42,928 nt of DNA from contig JAMXLJ010000049.1 in NCBI GenBank assembly GCA_024281095.1, forward strand, positions 1 to 42,928, given 5' to 3'. A model generated the notes under the pieces. It was not told where the DNA came from. It was given only the letters and a program-made list of their open reading frames with translations, and did no database searches. Source of the stretch: Acidimicrobiia bacterium. GTDB taxonomy: Bacteria > Actinomycetota > Acidimicrobiia > IMCC26256 > JAMXLJ01. Below, piece by piece: positions 16,704-25,336 of this stretch (position 1 is its first letter; every line of letters begins with the position of its first letter). Made by a program: the position numbers and the translations under genes.

Positions 16704-18041
16704 ATGGCGACGAGCGACGATCCCACCGCGGAAGTCACCGACCTCCTCCAACAGCTGATCCGGAACCAGTGCGTCAACGACGGCACGGTCGCGTCCGGTG
16801 AGGAGGCGCGCAGCGTCGACCTGCTGCAGCAGTACCTGGGCTCGTCCGGTCTCGACGCCGAGGTGTACGAGCCGCAGCCGGGGCGCACCAGCATGGTGAG
16901 CCGCATCGAGGGATCCGACCCCGAGGCGCCGTCGCTGCTCCTGATGGGCCACACCGACGTCGTGCCGGTCAATCCCGACGGCTGGCACCGCGATCCGTTC
17001 GGCGGCGAGCTCATCGACGGAGAGGTGTGGGGTCGCGGCGCGGTCGACATGCTCAACATCACCGCGTCGATGGCGGTCGCGTTCAAGGAGCTCGTGCGCG
17101 AGGGGTTCAAGCCGAAGGGCACGCTCGCGTATCTCGCGGTCGCCGACGAGGAGGCACTGGGCACGTGGGGTGCGCGCTGGCTCGTGGACCACGAGCGCGA
17201 CGCGGTCGTCACTGATTACGTGATCACGGAGTCGGGCGGCTTCCAGATGCCGACGAAGGAAGGGCCCCGGCTTCCCGTCATGGTGGAGGAGAAGGGCACT
17301 TACTGGTCGACGCTGTCGGTGCGCGGCACGCCGGGTCACGGTTCGCAGCCGTTCCGTTCCGACAACGCGCTCGTCACCGCGGCCGAGGTGGTGCGCCGGC
17401 TCAACGAGTACAAGCCCGAGACGCGCATCGGCGACACGTGGCGCCGCTACGTGGAAGGCATGCACTTCCCGCCCGAGTTGACCGAGACGCTCCTGTCAGC
17501 CGAGCGGCTCGACGCGAGTCTGGAGACGATGCCACCCGGCCTCGCCCGCCTGACGCATGCGTGCACGCACATGACGATCGCACCGACCATGATGCGCGCG
17601 GGCACGAAGCAGAACGTGATCCCCGACTCCGTGGAACTGAAGATCGACGTGCGTACCCTCCCGGGCCAGACCGGCGAAGAAGTGCACGGGCTCCTGGTGG
17701 AAGCGCTCGGGGACCTCGCCGATCGCGTCGAGATCCAGCCCAACGACGATCCGTCGACGAGCTCAGCTGCCGACACCCGCCTGTGGGACGTGCTCAACAC
17801 CGTGTCGGGTCGTCTCGTCGAGGGCTCCGCGCTGGTGCCGTTCCTCATGACGGGCGGCACCGACAACCGGTTCTTCCGGCGCGCGGGGTCGGTCGGCTAC
17901 GGGTTCGCGCTGTTCAGCACCCGGCTGCGCTTCGAGGACTACGCGAGCATGTTCCACGGCAACGACGAACGGGTCGACCAGGAGTCGCTGCGCCTGTCGA
18001 CCGAGCTCTGGAAGGCAACCGCCCGGGAGCTCCTGTCCTGA
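16704..18041 (+). CDS. M20-family metallopeptidase / deacylase
   Basis: This is a 445-residue M20 (ArgE/DapE/CPG2-type) zinc hydrolase. Metal and catalytic residues are visible: GHTDVVP (His83, Asp85), GRGAVDM (Asp115) and ADEEALG (Glu149 and Glu150). The insertion (dimerisation) domain lies at about 205-320. The C-terminal MTGGTDNRFFRRAG segment and MFHGNDERV carry the last metal ligand. It removes an acyl or amino-acid group from a small amide; the substrate is not determinable. The start ATG has TATCGT six bases upstream. A hairpin with one G-U pair follows the stop. Confidence 0.92.
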   Translation: MATSDDPTAEVTDLLQQLIRNQCVNDGTVASGEEARSVDLLQQYLGSSGLDAEVYEPQPGRTSMVSRIEGSDPEAPSLLLMGHTDVVPVNPDGWHRDPFGGELIDGEVWGRGAVDMLNITASMAVAFKELVREGFKPKGTLAYLAVADEEALGTWGARWLVDHERDAVVTDYVITESGGFQMPTKEGPRLPVMVEEKGTYWSTLSVRGTPGHGSQPFRSDNALVTAAEVVRRLNEYKPETRIGDTWRRYVEGMHFPPELTETLLSAERLDASLETMPPGLARLTHACTHMTIAPTMMRAGTKQNVIPDSVELKIDVRTLPGQTGEEVHGLLVEALGDLADRVEIQPNDDPSTSSAADTRLWDVLNTVSGRLVEGSALVPFLMTGGTDNRFFRRAGSVGYGFALFSTRLRFEDYASMFHGNDERVDQESLRLSTELWKATARELLS

Positions 18042-18050
18042 GCTCGCCAC

Positions 18051-18096
18051 CGTTGGGACGTTTCTCCCGGCGCAGGAGCGGATGACCGTCCCGACG
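18051..18096. terminator. Possible bidirectional terminator
   Basis: CGTTGGGACG (18051-18060) can pair with CGTCCCGACG (18087-18096) with one G-U pair and a 26-base loop, between the convergent M20 and PAC2 genes. The loop is large, so this is a weak call. Confidence 0.35.
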
Positions 18097-18110
18097 GCGC
18101 GGAGTGCGGA

Positions 18111-18968
18111 TCAGTCGTCGCGGTGATCGCGGAGGTAGCGCTCGAGCTCCGCCGCGATCGCGTCGCCGCTCAACATCTCGAGCGCGGGCTCCGTCTCGTC
18201 GAGCTGTTGCTCGAGCTGGTGCACGTACGCGCGCACGTCGTCGTCGCCTTCCACCGCCGCGCTCACCTGAGCTCTCCACGTGGCCGCGGCGTCGTCGAGG
18301 TCGCCGAGGCGGGCGGGCATACGCGTCAGATCGGTGAGCCGTGCGAGAAGCTCGCGCGTCGCCGGAGGGTTCGGCGGAGATGCGACGTAGTGGGGCACCG
18401 GCGCCCACAGCGACACCGACGCGATGCCCGCGGCGCGGCACGCGTCATGGAGCACACCGACGATGCCCGTCGGGCCTTCGTACTGTGAGTGCTGCAGGTG
18501 GAGGCGTTCGATGAGGTCGGTGTCGGTGGCCGATCCGGTGATGCGCACGGGACGGGTGTGCGGCACGTCGGCGAGGAGCGCACCGAGCGTCACGACGAGT
18601 TCACACCCGGTCTGGGCGGCCACCTCGAGAACCGAGCCACAGAACGAGCGCCAACGGAGGTTCGGCTCGACGCCCTGCAACACGACGAGATCGTGCTCCG
18701 CGTCGACCGCGCGCACCGCGTGAAAGGTCGTCTCGGGCCAGAGGATCCGCCGGCTGATGCCGTCGACGAGCTCGACGCGGGGTCGGGTCGACTGGAAGTC
18801 GAAGTGCTCCTCGGGGTCGATCGAGGCGAATTCCGTGCCGCCGAAGATGCGCACCAGCCATGCCGCGGCGTCGGACGCGGCGTCGCCTGCGTCGTTCCAG
18901 CCCTCGAAGCCCGCGACCATCACCGGCCGCCGGAGCTTCGGACGCTCCTGCCACACGAGCCCGGCCAT
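18111..18968 (-). CDS. PAC2-family protein
   Basis: This is a 285-residue protein of the PAC2 (proteasome assembly chaperone 2) family as found in actinobacteria. The N-terminal signature is RPVMVAGFEGWNDAGDAAS, followed by VVTLGALLADVPHTRPV and a C-terminal helical tail (YVHQLEQQLDETEPALEMLS). In bacteria with proteasomes the family may help assembly or act as a phosphorylase-like fold; its biochemical role in actinobacteria is unsettled. No proteasome genes lie in the window. TAAGCT six bases before the ATG supports the start. Confidence 0.88.
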   Translation of the reverse strand: MAGLVWQERPKLRRPVMVAGFEGWNDAGDAASDAAAWLVRIFGGTEFASIDPEEHFDFQSTRPRVELVDGISRRILWPETTFHAVRAVDAEHDLVVLQGVEPNLRWRSFCGSVLEVAAQTGCELVVTLGALLADVPHTRPVRITGSATDTDLIERLHLQHSQYEGPTGIVGVLHDACRAAGIASVSLWAPVPHYVASPPNPPATRELLARLTDLTRMPARLGDLDDAAATWRAQVSAAVEGDDDVRAYVHQLEQQLDETEPALEMLSGDAIAAELERYLRDHRDD

Positions 18969-18977
18969 CCGTAGAGC

Positions 18978-19883
18978 TTACGACTGCGCCCCGGCGTCCC
19001 GACCGCCGCCGGCGGCGTCGCCGACGGCACTCGACGCACGCCCGAGCGAACCGGGGTCGACGGGATACCCGCCGCCCTCGACGACGGCGCGGGCCATGGG
19101 TGCGAGGAGCTCGAACAGCTCACCGGCCCGATCGCCCAGGCGCTCGACAGGCGCGCGCGCCGCCTCGTCCGTCGTGCGCTCCACCGTCTCGCGCGCCTCG
19201 CGCCCCGCCGGGGTGAGCACGTCACCGTCGACGAGGCCTCGCCGGGTCAGGCGATCGTACGCCGCGTCCACGTCCGCCTCGGTCCAGCCGCGCGTGAAGA
19301 CATAGCTGCGCGGCGGGATGCCCCAGTAGAGCTCGGTGAGCACGGTGATCTCCGTCGAGTCGAACGACGGCAGCCATGCCGCGATGTGCCCGTCGCCGCG
19401 GTGCTCACGCACCACGTCGGCCGCGCGCCACAGCGCGCCCATCGGCGTGTCGGGCCGAGGGAGCGCGCGCAGGCCGCCGGAGAGCGCGCGCCCCGATGGG
19501 TCGATGCCGTCGGTGATCGAGAACAGGATCTCGGTGGCCCGCTCGACATCGCGCGCGGGTGCGTCGACGAGCCGTGTGAGCTGTGCCGTCGCGCCCTCGA
19601 GTCGCGCTGCGAGCACCGTGTCGGGGTCCGTCTTCTGCCACCCCGCGGTGACGGCGGGCTCCACGACTGCCGGATTGAACGCGGCGAACGCGGCGCAGAT
19701 GACCGTCCACGGCGCCTTGCCCAAGCACGCGCCACGGCTGCAGAAGTAGCCCTCGACGTAGTTCAGTCCGAGGTCGCCGTAGCGTTCCATCGCTTCGGGC
19801 GCGAAGTACACGCCCGCAGCAATCGGCTCGACGAGCCGTCCGAGCCGCCGCGCCGTGCGGTGGAAATCGTCGATGTCTCTCAC
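18978..19883 (-). CDS. SCO6745-like protein with C-terminal winged-helix-like part
   Basis: This 301-residue protein resembles the actinobacterial SCO6745 family. The N-terminal block contains RLVEPIAAGVYFAPEAME and YFCSRGACLG, and the middle contains AAFAAFNPAVV. The C-terminal part (about 185-260; GWTEADVDAAYDRLTRRGLV then DVLTPAGREA) looks like a MarR-type winged helix. I start it at GTG 19883, inside the stop of the upstream phosphotransferase gene (GTGA overlap). An in-frame ATG farther upstream would overlap that gene by 52 bases. The function of the family is unknown; the coupling suggests a shared task with the phosphotransferase. Confidence 0.75.
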   Translation of the reverse strand: MRDIDDFHRTARRLGRLVEPIAAGVYFAPEAMERYGDLGLNYVEGYFCSRGACLGKAPWTVICAAFAAFNPAVVEPAVTAGWQKTDPDTVLAARLEGATAQLTRLVDAPARDVERATEILFSITDGIDPSGRALSGGLRALPRPDTPMGALWRAADVVREHRGDGHIAAWLPSFDSTEITVLTELYWGIPPRSYVFTRGWTEADVDAAYDRLTRRGLVDGDVLTPAGREARETVERTTDEAARAPVERLGDRAGELFELLAPMARAVVEGGGYPVDPGSLGRASSAVGDAAGGGRDAGAQS

Positions 19884-20932
19884 CCGCGCAGCGCGGTCAT
19901 CGACGATGCGTTCGCCGTGTCGAGTGCCCATTCCGCGAGCCGCTCGACCGCCTCACCCATCGTGTCGAATCCCTCCCCGAGCGTCTTGCCCATGAGGAAC
20001 CGTGCGTGGATGCCCTCGACGATGATCGCGAGCGTGTACGCCGCGAGCACGACGTAGAAGTCGAGGTTGTCGACCGCGCGCCCGCTGATGCGCGCGTAGT
20101 GCTCGATCACTTCGTCGCTGGTGAGGAAGCCGGCATCGGCGGGAATGTTGCGACCGGTCGCGATCACCTGTGCGTCGCCTTGGCCCCAGTAGAGGAGGAA
20201 CAGGCCGACGTCGGTGAGCGGGTCGCCGAGAGTCGCCATCTCCCAGTCGAGGACCGCGACGATCCGTCCGGGATCGTTCGGGTCGAGCATCGTGTTGTCG
20301 AGGCGGTAGTCGCCGTGGACGATCGTGGGGGGCGGCGACGCGGGCAGCGCGGCACGAAGCCGGCGGGCGATCTCGTCGATCGACGCGAGCGGCCGGGTCT
20401 GCGAACGCTCCCACTGCTGGCCCCAGCGCCGCACCTGACGCTCGACGAAGCCGTCGGGATGCCCGAAGTCGCCGAGGCCGACCGCTTGGTAGTCGACACC
20501 GTGTATCCGCGCGAGCACGTCGACGAGCTCGACGGAGCAGCGTTGCGCCTCCTCGGGCGTAAGTGACGCCGTGTCCGCAGGCGTGCGCAGGATGACGCCG
20601 TCGACCTTCTGCATCACGTAGAACGGCGCGCCGAGCACGTCGGTGTCGTCGCAGAAGGCGAGAGGTTGCGGAACCGGAACGTCGGTCGGTGCGAGCGCGC
20701 GCAGCACGCGGTACTCGCGCCCCATGTCGTGCGCGGTCGGCAGGACATGACCGAGGGGCGGCCGGCGCAGCACCCACTCGTGCTCGCCGTCGCCGATCAC
20801 GTAGGTGAGGTTCGACCGACCGCCCGCGATCAACGACGCAGTCAACGGGCGATCGGTCGCGCCTTCGACGTTGCGGGCGAAGTACGGGCGCAGCGCGTCG
20901 AGGTCGACGCCGGTCGTGTCAGTGGTCGCCAA
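19880..20932 (-). CDS. APH-type phosphotransferase (aminoglycoside phosphotransferase fold)
   Basis: This is a 350-residue kinase-like protein of the APH/choline-kinase superfamily. The nucleotide-binding start is GGRSNLTYVIGDGEHEWVLR. The catalytic loop VHGDYRLDNTMLD and the metal-binding VLDWEMATLGDPLTDVG are intact. This subgroup is common in actinobacteria and in the N-terminal part of eukaryotic ACAD10/11, which act on hydroxyacyl-CoA, so a 4-hydroxyacyl-CoA-type substrate is possible; antibiotic resistance is not implied. The start is TTG with AGGAGGAG directly upstream. The gene end overlaps the SCO6745-like start. Confidence 0.88.
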   Translation of the reverse strand: MATTDTTGVDLDALRPYFARNVEGATDRPLTASLIAGGRSNLTYVIGDGEHEWVLRRPPLGHVLPTAHDMGREYRVLRALAPTDVPVPQPLAFCDDTDVLGAPFYVMQKVDGVILRTPADTASLTPEEAQRCSVELVDVLARIHGVDYQAVGLGDFGHPDGFVERQVRRWGQQWERSQTRPLASIDEIARRLRAALPASPPPTIVHGDYRLDNTMLDPNDPGRIVAVLDWEMATLGDPLTDVGLFLLYWGQGDAQVIATGRNIPADAGFLTSDEVIEHYARISGRAVDNLDFYVVLAAYTLAIIVEGIHARFLMGKTLGEGFDTMGEAVERLAEWALDTANASSMTALRG

Positions 20933-20993
20933 CTCTCCTCCTGGTGCGGGAGCGGCAGCGACACTAAGCGACCGGTCTCACGTCGTGCTGTGC

Positions 20994-21008
20994 CCGGGCG
21001 TCGCCCGG
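20994..21008 (-). terminator. Short hairpin after whiB
   Basis: CCGGGC and GCCCGG pair around a three-base loop, 14 bases past the whiB stop on the minus strand. It is compact and GC-rich with no U-tract. Confidence 0.45.
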
Positions 21009-21021
21009 TACGGATGTTCGC

Positions 21022-21372
21022 TCAGGCGACGCGCGGTGTCCGCGGGCTCACGGGCTTGCCGTCGCCCTTGGGGTAGCGGGCGACCCGGCCGACCGGCATG
21101 TCGACACGGAACCCCGCGGCGGCGCGTTCCTCTTCGGATTCGCCACCCCAGAAGCCGTACTCCCGCTGCTCGCGCGCCCACTGCCGGCAGGGCTCGAGGA
21201 CAGGGCACGAGTGACAGATCGTGCGGGCCCGGGCCTCACGCACGACGCGGGCCTCGGGACGCTCCCCGGCGGGAGCGAAGAACAGGCTGGTCTGCCCCCG
21301 ACAGGCGGCAGTGCCCGTCCAAGCCAGCGGACCGGTGAACACCAGGTTCGAGATGATGGTTTCGGCGGCCAC
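21022..21372 (-). CDS. WhiB-family iron-sulfur transcription factor
   Basis: This is a 116-residue WhiB-like regulator. The four [4Fe-4S] ligands are Cys24 (TAACRGQ), Cys53, Cys56 and Cys62 (CHSCPVLEPC). They are followed by the beta-turn GFWGG (73-77) that contacts the primary sigma factor, and a basic DNA-binding tail (VGRVARYPKGDGKPV). These proteins work with sigma-70 region 4 and respond to redox or nitric oxide. GTG 21372 is chosen because AGGAGG lies four bases upstream; a longer frame adds a poor 26-residue head. The gene diverges from a LysR regulator over 230 bases. I cannot assign a paralogue (WhiB1-7). Confidence 0.93.
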   Translation of the reverse strand: MAAETIISNLVFTGPLAWTGTAACRGQTSLFFAPAGERPEARVVREARARTICHSCPVLEPCRQWAREQREYGFWGGESEEERAAAGFRVDMPVGRVARYPKGDGKPVSPRTPRVA

Positions 21373-21472
21373 GGAACCTCCTGTTGCGCAAGAACCGGGG
21401 GGACAGGCGGGGGAACCGGCCGCCCCGATGCCACCAATGTCGATATGCAACTACGGCTGAGCTTGATCTGTC

Positions 21473-21487
21473 CAACAGGTACTGTTG
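21473..21487. promoter_or_regulatory. Palindromic operator candidate between whiB and lysR
   Basis: CAACAGGTACTGTTG is an inverted repeat (CAACA/TGTTG around GGTAC) with the spacing of a LysR-type site. It overlaps TTGGAC, a possible -35 of whiB at 21470-21475 on the minus strand, and lies 116 bases before the lysR start. GATGTTG right after it repeats the half-site. Confidence 0.45.
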
Positions 21488-21602
21488 ATGTTGACGATCG
21501 GTTACGGCGATGCATCACCGCTCCGGCGCAGCGCCCGGGGCGGACGCCGGGCAAACAGCACCAATCGGTCGCGGTCTGCGGGCTTCGCTGGAGGACGGGA
21601 CG

Positions 21603-22487
21603 ATGGAACTTCGGCACCTGGACGTGTTGCTGGCGATCGAGTCGCAGGGCTCGTTCACCGCCGCCGCAGATGCCCTGAACACGGTTCAGTCAAACGTCTC
21701 GGAGCAGGTTCGCCAGTTGGAGGACGAGCTCGGCACCGAGCTCGTCGTGCGCGACCGCAAAGGTGCTCGTCCGACCGAGTGCGGGGCGATCGTGCTCGAG
21801 CGGGCCCGGCGGATCCGTCGTGAGATCGAAGGCATGCGCGAGGAGATCTCGATGGTCCTCGGGCTCGAGGCCGGCAGCGCGAGCTTCGGCGTGGTGGGGA
21901 CCGCCAGCCGGTGGCTCATCCCCGCGCTCGTCGCCGACCTTCGTCAGCGAGCGTCCGGCGTGTCGCTGCGGGTCGTGGAAGGCGCATCGGAGCGTCTCCT
22001 CGCCGAGGTGCTCGCGCACGAGGTCGCGCTGGCGCTCGTCACCGAGCCGGTGTTCGACGTGCGTGTGCACGTCGAACACCTGATGGAGGAGGCGCTGGTC
22101 GGCCTGGCCGCCGAGACGATCGCGTTGCCGCCCGAGCCGGTGCCGCTCTCGGCGCTCGAGGACCTTCCGATGATCCTCCCGCCGCCGAACAACCCGTTGC
22201 GCATCGAGGTCGACGCGGCGGCGCGGGCACAGGAGGTCACGCTCACCGTGCCGGTCGAGGTGGAAGGCATCCGTCTCATCTCCGATCTGGTGGCCGCGCA
22301 GGCCGGTGTCTCCGTGCTCCCCGAGACCGCGATCGCGCCGATCCCCGCGGGTGTGCGGCGGTTCGCGCTCGCGGGCATGCCGCCGCGCCGGCTCGCCCTG
22401 ATCGCGGCGCGCGACGCGCCGTTGACGATGGCCGACCGCGCGGTACGCGACGCCGTGCTGCGCATCGTCGGGCGCACCCTCGACTGA
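21603..22487 (+). CDS. LysR-family transcriptional regulator
   Basis: This is a 294-residue LTTR. The N-terminal winged helix (1-60) contains MELRHLDVLLAIESQGSFTA and the recognition region VQSNVSEQVRQLEDELG. A linker helix follows, then a two-lobed effector domain (about 90-290; FGVVGTASRWLIPALVADL at its start). Such proteins bind small-molecule inducers and usually control a divergent gene plus themselves; the divergent gene here is whiB. ATG 21603 is preceded by GGAGG and gives the standard N-terminus. Confidence 0.94.
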   Translation: MELRHLDVLLAIESQGSFTAAADALNTVQSNVSEQVRQLEDELGTELVVRDRKGARPTECGAIVLERARRIRREIEGMREEISMVLGLEAGSASFGVVGTASRWLIPALVADLRQRASGVSLRVVEGASERLLAEVLAHEVALALVTEPVFDVRVHVEHLMEEALVGLAAETIALPPEPVPLSALEDLPMILPPPNNPLRIEVDAAARAQEVTLTVPVEVEGIRLISDLVAAQAGVSVLPETAIAPIPAGVRRFALAGMPPRRLALIAARDAPLTMADRAVRDAVLRIVGRTLD

Positions 22488-22509
22488 TCGAAAGAGCGAG
22501 GGTTCCCGA

Positions 22510-22529
22510 GCGCGCGGTTCAGAGCGCGC
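22510..22529. terminator. Hairpin at the lysR/VOC convergence
   Basis: GCGCGC is repeated around an eight-base loop (GGTTCAGA) and is self-complementary. The stop codon of the minus-strand VOC gene lies in the loop. The position between convergent genes suits a shared terminator. Confidence 0.45.
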
Positions 22530-23304
22530 CGGCGTCGCGAGACGCCAGCACGAGCCGTGCACCGGCAACGTGCGTGTCGACGGCGGCGCCGAGCACGTCG
22601 CCCTCGAGCCGATCCACGTGCGCCGGCTCGCGCGGCCGCTCCTCGATACGGAGACGTGCGCCCGAGGGCCACACGAGCTGCACCCAGCCTTCGCCCTCGT
22701 CGTCGACGACCCCCTCGAGGAGACCGCCGAAGAGCGCGCGCGCACGGGGCGCGTCCGGCGCCGCGAGCACGACGCGACGCAGACGGGCCTCGCGTGCCCC
22801 GGCCGGAGGCGGATCGGGCCACCACTGCGGGTTCGCGTGCGGCCCGTTGGCCCGGACGTGGCCCACGAGACCGGCAACGTCGGGGAGCTCTTCGTGGGCC
22901 TCGGCGAGCTGCACGACGGTGCCGTGACCCTCCCTCGGATGGAGGAACGCCTCCTTCCAGAACGGGTCACCGAGGTTCACGTTCACGGGGTGGTATCCCG
23001 CGGCGGTGACCCGCTCGAGCATGTGCTCGATGTCGGGCACCTTGAAGGTCAGATGGTGCGGCCCGGCTCCGTGCCGGGCGAGGAAGCGGGCGAGGAAGTC
23101 GTTGCGCTCGGGCTCCCACGGCTCGAGCAGCTCGATCGTCATGCCCTCGCGCTCGTCGCCCAGACGCACCTGCATGGGCCGGAAACCCACGTTGTGGCCG
23201 CCCATCAGCACCATCCCGCCCAGCTCACCGACGAGGTAACGGACGGCGGCGCGCGCATCGGGGGTGCCGAGCGCGACGTGGTCGAGGTCAACGGATTCGG
23301 GCAT
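22519..23304 (-). CDS. VOC-superfamily (glyoxalase-like) protein
   Basis: This 261-residue protein has two vicinal-oxygen-chelate modules. The first starts with ESVDLDHVALGTPDARAAVR, with the metal-ligand-type His in LDHVALG, GPHHLTFKVPDIEHMLERV and a Glu-rich strand (MTIELLEP). The second, from about 170, starts with LRRVVLAAPDAPRARALFGG and lacks obvious ligands. This suits a metal-dependent lyase or dioxygenase-like enzyme or a binding protein. The substrate is unknown, and no pathway genes sit beside it. Confidence 0.85.
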   Translation of the reverse strand: MPESVDLDHVALGTPDARAAVRYLVGELGGMVLMGGHNVGFRPMQVRLGDEREGMTIELLEPWEPERNDFLARFLARHGAGPHHLTFKVPDIEHMLERVTAAGYHPVNVNLGDPFWKEAFLHPREGHGTVVQLAEAHEELPDVAGLVGHVRANGPHANPQWWPDPPPAGAREARLRRVVLAAPDAPRARALFGGLLEGVVDDEGEGWVQLVWPSGARLRIEERPREPAHVDRLEGDVLGAAVDTHVAGARLVLASRDAGAL

Positions 23305-23358
23305 CGTCGCTCAGGATCGGCGGCCCCCAGCGGCCCGGGCAAATCTTGGTTCGCCGCC

Positions 23359-24219
23359 TCAGCCGGTGCCGGCTCGCCGCTGCGGTTCGGGCTCCTTCGA
23401 ATGCTGCGCGGCCACGGCGGCCTCCGTGAGGTCGAGAACGTCGCTCGGGGCGCGGTGCCGGAACCGCTCGAACACCGTCGCGACGGCGTAGGCGATGCCG
23501 AGGGTCAGGAACCCGCCGACCGCGTCGAGGAAGTAGTGGTTACCGGTGAGCACGATCGCGGTCACCGTCAGCGCGGGGTAGGCACCCGCGAGGACCTTCC
23601 CCCAGCGCGGTCTCACCCTTGGCACGAGCACACACGCGCAGAACAGCGCCCACGCGCAATGCACGCTCGGCATCGCCGCGTACTGGTTCGACAGCTTGCT
23701 CATCTCACCCGAGTTGAACGACCAGATCGTCGGGTACTTGGCCAGCGTGTCGACGAACCCTGTGTGCATGCCGAAGTGGTCGAGCAGGCGGGGCGGCATG
23801 AGGGGCCACGTGAAGAAGCCGATCAGCGCGAGCCCTGTGGTGAGAGCGAGCGTGTTGCGCCATTTCGGATAATCGTCGCTCCACCGCCGGAAGAGATAGA
23901 TGGCGGCGCCCGCGGTGACGACGAAATGCAGCGAGCCGTACACGTAGTTCATCGCGATGACGAGCGGCCGGAAATGCAGCGCCCACCTCTGGAGCGTGAG
24001 CTCGTGGAAGATGCCGAGGTGCTGCTCCCAGTGGATCAGCTCACGCGCGTGATGCAACGGCGGGATCGGGTTGGTGCTCACGGAGTTCCGCACCGCGGAG
24101 TAGACCGCGTAGAACAAGAGGATCGCGAGGATCTCGACCCACCAATAGAGATGGCGTCCGTCGCGTAGCCTTCGGCCTCCCCGAAGGGGGCGCCGCTCTC
24201 GCCCGACCATCGTGCTCAT
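23359..24219 (-). CDS. PAP2-family membrane phosphatase/transferase
   Basis: This is a 286-residue polytopic membrane protein with about six helices. The PAP2 catalytic elements are PLMPPR, AAMPSVHCAWAL (with the catalytic His) and GNHYFLDAVGG. The arrangement resembles the inositol-phosphorylceramide-synthase-like branch, which moves or removes phospho-headgroups of lipids. A basic N-terminus (GRERRPLRGGRRLRDGRH) precedes the first helix. ATG 24219 overlaps the flippase stop (ATGA), so the two proteins are made together. The likely role is in membrane lipid or lipid-carrier processing; the substrate is unknown. Confidence 0.87.
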   Translation of the reverse strand: MSTMVGRERRPLRGGRRLRDGRHLYWWVEILAILLFYAVYSAVRNSVSTNPIPPLHHARELIHWEQHLGIFHELTLQRWALHFRPLVIAMNYVYGSLHFVVTAGAAIYLFRRWSDDYPKWRNTLALTTGLALIGFFTWPLMPPRLLDHFGMHTGFVDTLAKYPTIWSFNSGEMSKLSNQYAAMPSVHCAWALFCACVLVPRVRPRWGKVLAGAYPALTVTAIVLTGNHYFLDAVGGFLTLGIAYAVATVFERFRHRAPSDVLDLTEAAVAAQHSKEPEPQRRAGTG

Positions 24220-25244
24220 CCTCTGGACTCTTCGCCGTCGCCGCCGTCGTTGGACGACCTCGCCCCGTGGCTCGCACCAACGCGGTGCCCGATCGCGAAC
24301 GAGGGCGCACCGAGGAGGCTCACCACCAACAGCATGGCGTACCAGAGCAGGCCGATGGCGACAGCATGCCCGGAATGGATCCAGTGGTGGAGGAACAGGA
24401 CCAGCGCACCCTCTCGGACGCCGAGGCCGCTCAACGAGATGGGCAGCACCTGGATCATGGCGACAGCGGGCACGAATGCCAGCACCGCCGCGTTCGGAAC
24501 TTCCAGGTCGAGAAGGTGAATCGCGCACCACACCGCCAGCACGGTCGACAACTGGTACACGACCGCGGCGTAGAGCACGCTCAAGGCCAGCCGCGGCCGT
24601 CGGCGCAGACGGTCGACACCCAGGTGCACGGCGCCGATGAACCGCATCCAGTTCACGTGGTCGCGGAAGCGTCCGGCGAGCCGCGGGCTGCCGGCGAGCA
24701 CGAGGATCGCCACGAGGGCGACGAGACTCACGCCGTCGACGAGGAGCGCGAAGTGTGCGGCGCGTGCGGTGTCTCCCTCGACGAGCGACGGCATGGCGAG
24801 GAAGCCCACGAAGCTCAGGAGCGGCAGGGCGACGAAGCCGGTGAGACGCTCGAGCGCCACCGACGCAAACGCGGTGCTCGTCGAATCGGTGCTGTTCGAC
24901 ACGCGGCCGACGCGTAACACGTCGCCGCCGATGGTCGACGGCAGGACGTTCCCCACGAATTGCCCCGCGAGGTAGTGGGACAGCAATACGCGGACCGGCA
25001 CCCGTTGGTCGAACACGAGGAGCACCCGCTGCCAGCGCCACGCCGACAACACCAGGCCCCCGAACGTGACCGCGAGCCCGAGCGCCAGGTACGCGAGGGT
25101 CGCAACGTGCGGGTGCTCGGGAACGAGGCTGCCGAAATCGATGCGCGACACGAGCAACGCGAGAAGGCCGATGCTCACGACGATCCGCACCCAGAAGACC
25201 CAGGGGCGCGCACCGCCGCTCCGGGCCGTCTCGGTCGCCGCCAT
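24216..25244 (-). CDS. Flippase-like membrane protein (LPG-synthase TM domain family)
   Basis: This is a 342-residue integral membrane protein of the family named after the transmembrane part of lysylphosphatidylglycerol synthase (UPF0104/AglD-like). Characteristic segments are AWRWQRVLLVF, SHYLAGQFVGNVLPSTIGGD, SVALERLTGF and LPISLSGLGVREGALV. About eight helices are expected. There is no soluble lysyl-transferase domain, so it should act as a lipid flippase-like component, not an aminoacyl transferase. It starts with ATG, with TAGGCT seven bases before. The last bases overlap the PAP2 gene. Confidence 0.9.
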   Translation of the reverse strand: MAATETARSGGARPWVFWVRIVVSIGLLALLVSRIDFGSLVPEHPHVATLAYLALGLAVTFGGLVLSAWRWQRVLLVFDQRVPVRVLLSHYLAGQFVGNVLPSTIGGDVLRVGRVSNSTDSTSTAFASVALERLTGFVALPLLSFVGFLAMPSLVEGDTARAAHFALLVDGVSLVALVAILVLAGSPRLAGRFRDHVNWMRFIGAVHLGVDRLRRRPRLALSVLYAAVVYQLSTVLAVWCAIHLLDLEVPNAAVLAFVPAVAMIQVLPISLSGLGVREGALVLFLHHWIHSGHAVAIGLLWYAMLLVVSLLGAPSFAIGHRVGASHGARSSNDGGDGEESRG

Positions 25245-25336
25245 CCCTCGTAGCCTATGGGCCGTGTGCGGCCATCGAAGACCGGCCGCGATCGGGTATG
25301 CGCGTGGTGTCCGGTGACGGAGAAGGGGGGCGTTCC

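Noticed and set aside
15471-17465. 664-codon minus-strand frame across two hydrolase genes
   Set aside because: It spans two intact plus-strand genes with zinc-site motifs and has low-complexity shadow composition.
19880-20932. Antibiotic-resistance aminoglycoside phosphotransferase
   Set aside because: The fold is shared, but this actinobacterial subgroup is linked to acyl-CoA metabolism and the gene has no resistance context.
22570-24168. 532-codon plus-strand frame over the VOC and PAP2 genes
   Set aside because: Antisense shadow of two recognisable minus-strand genes.
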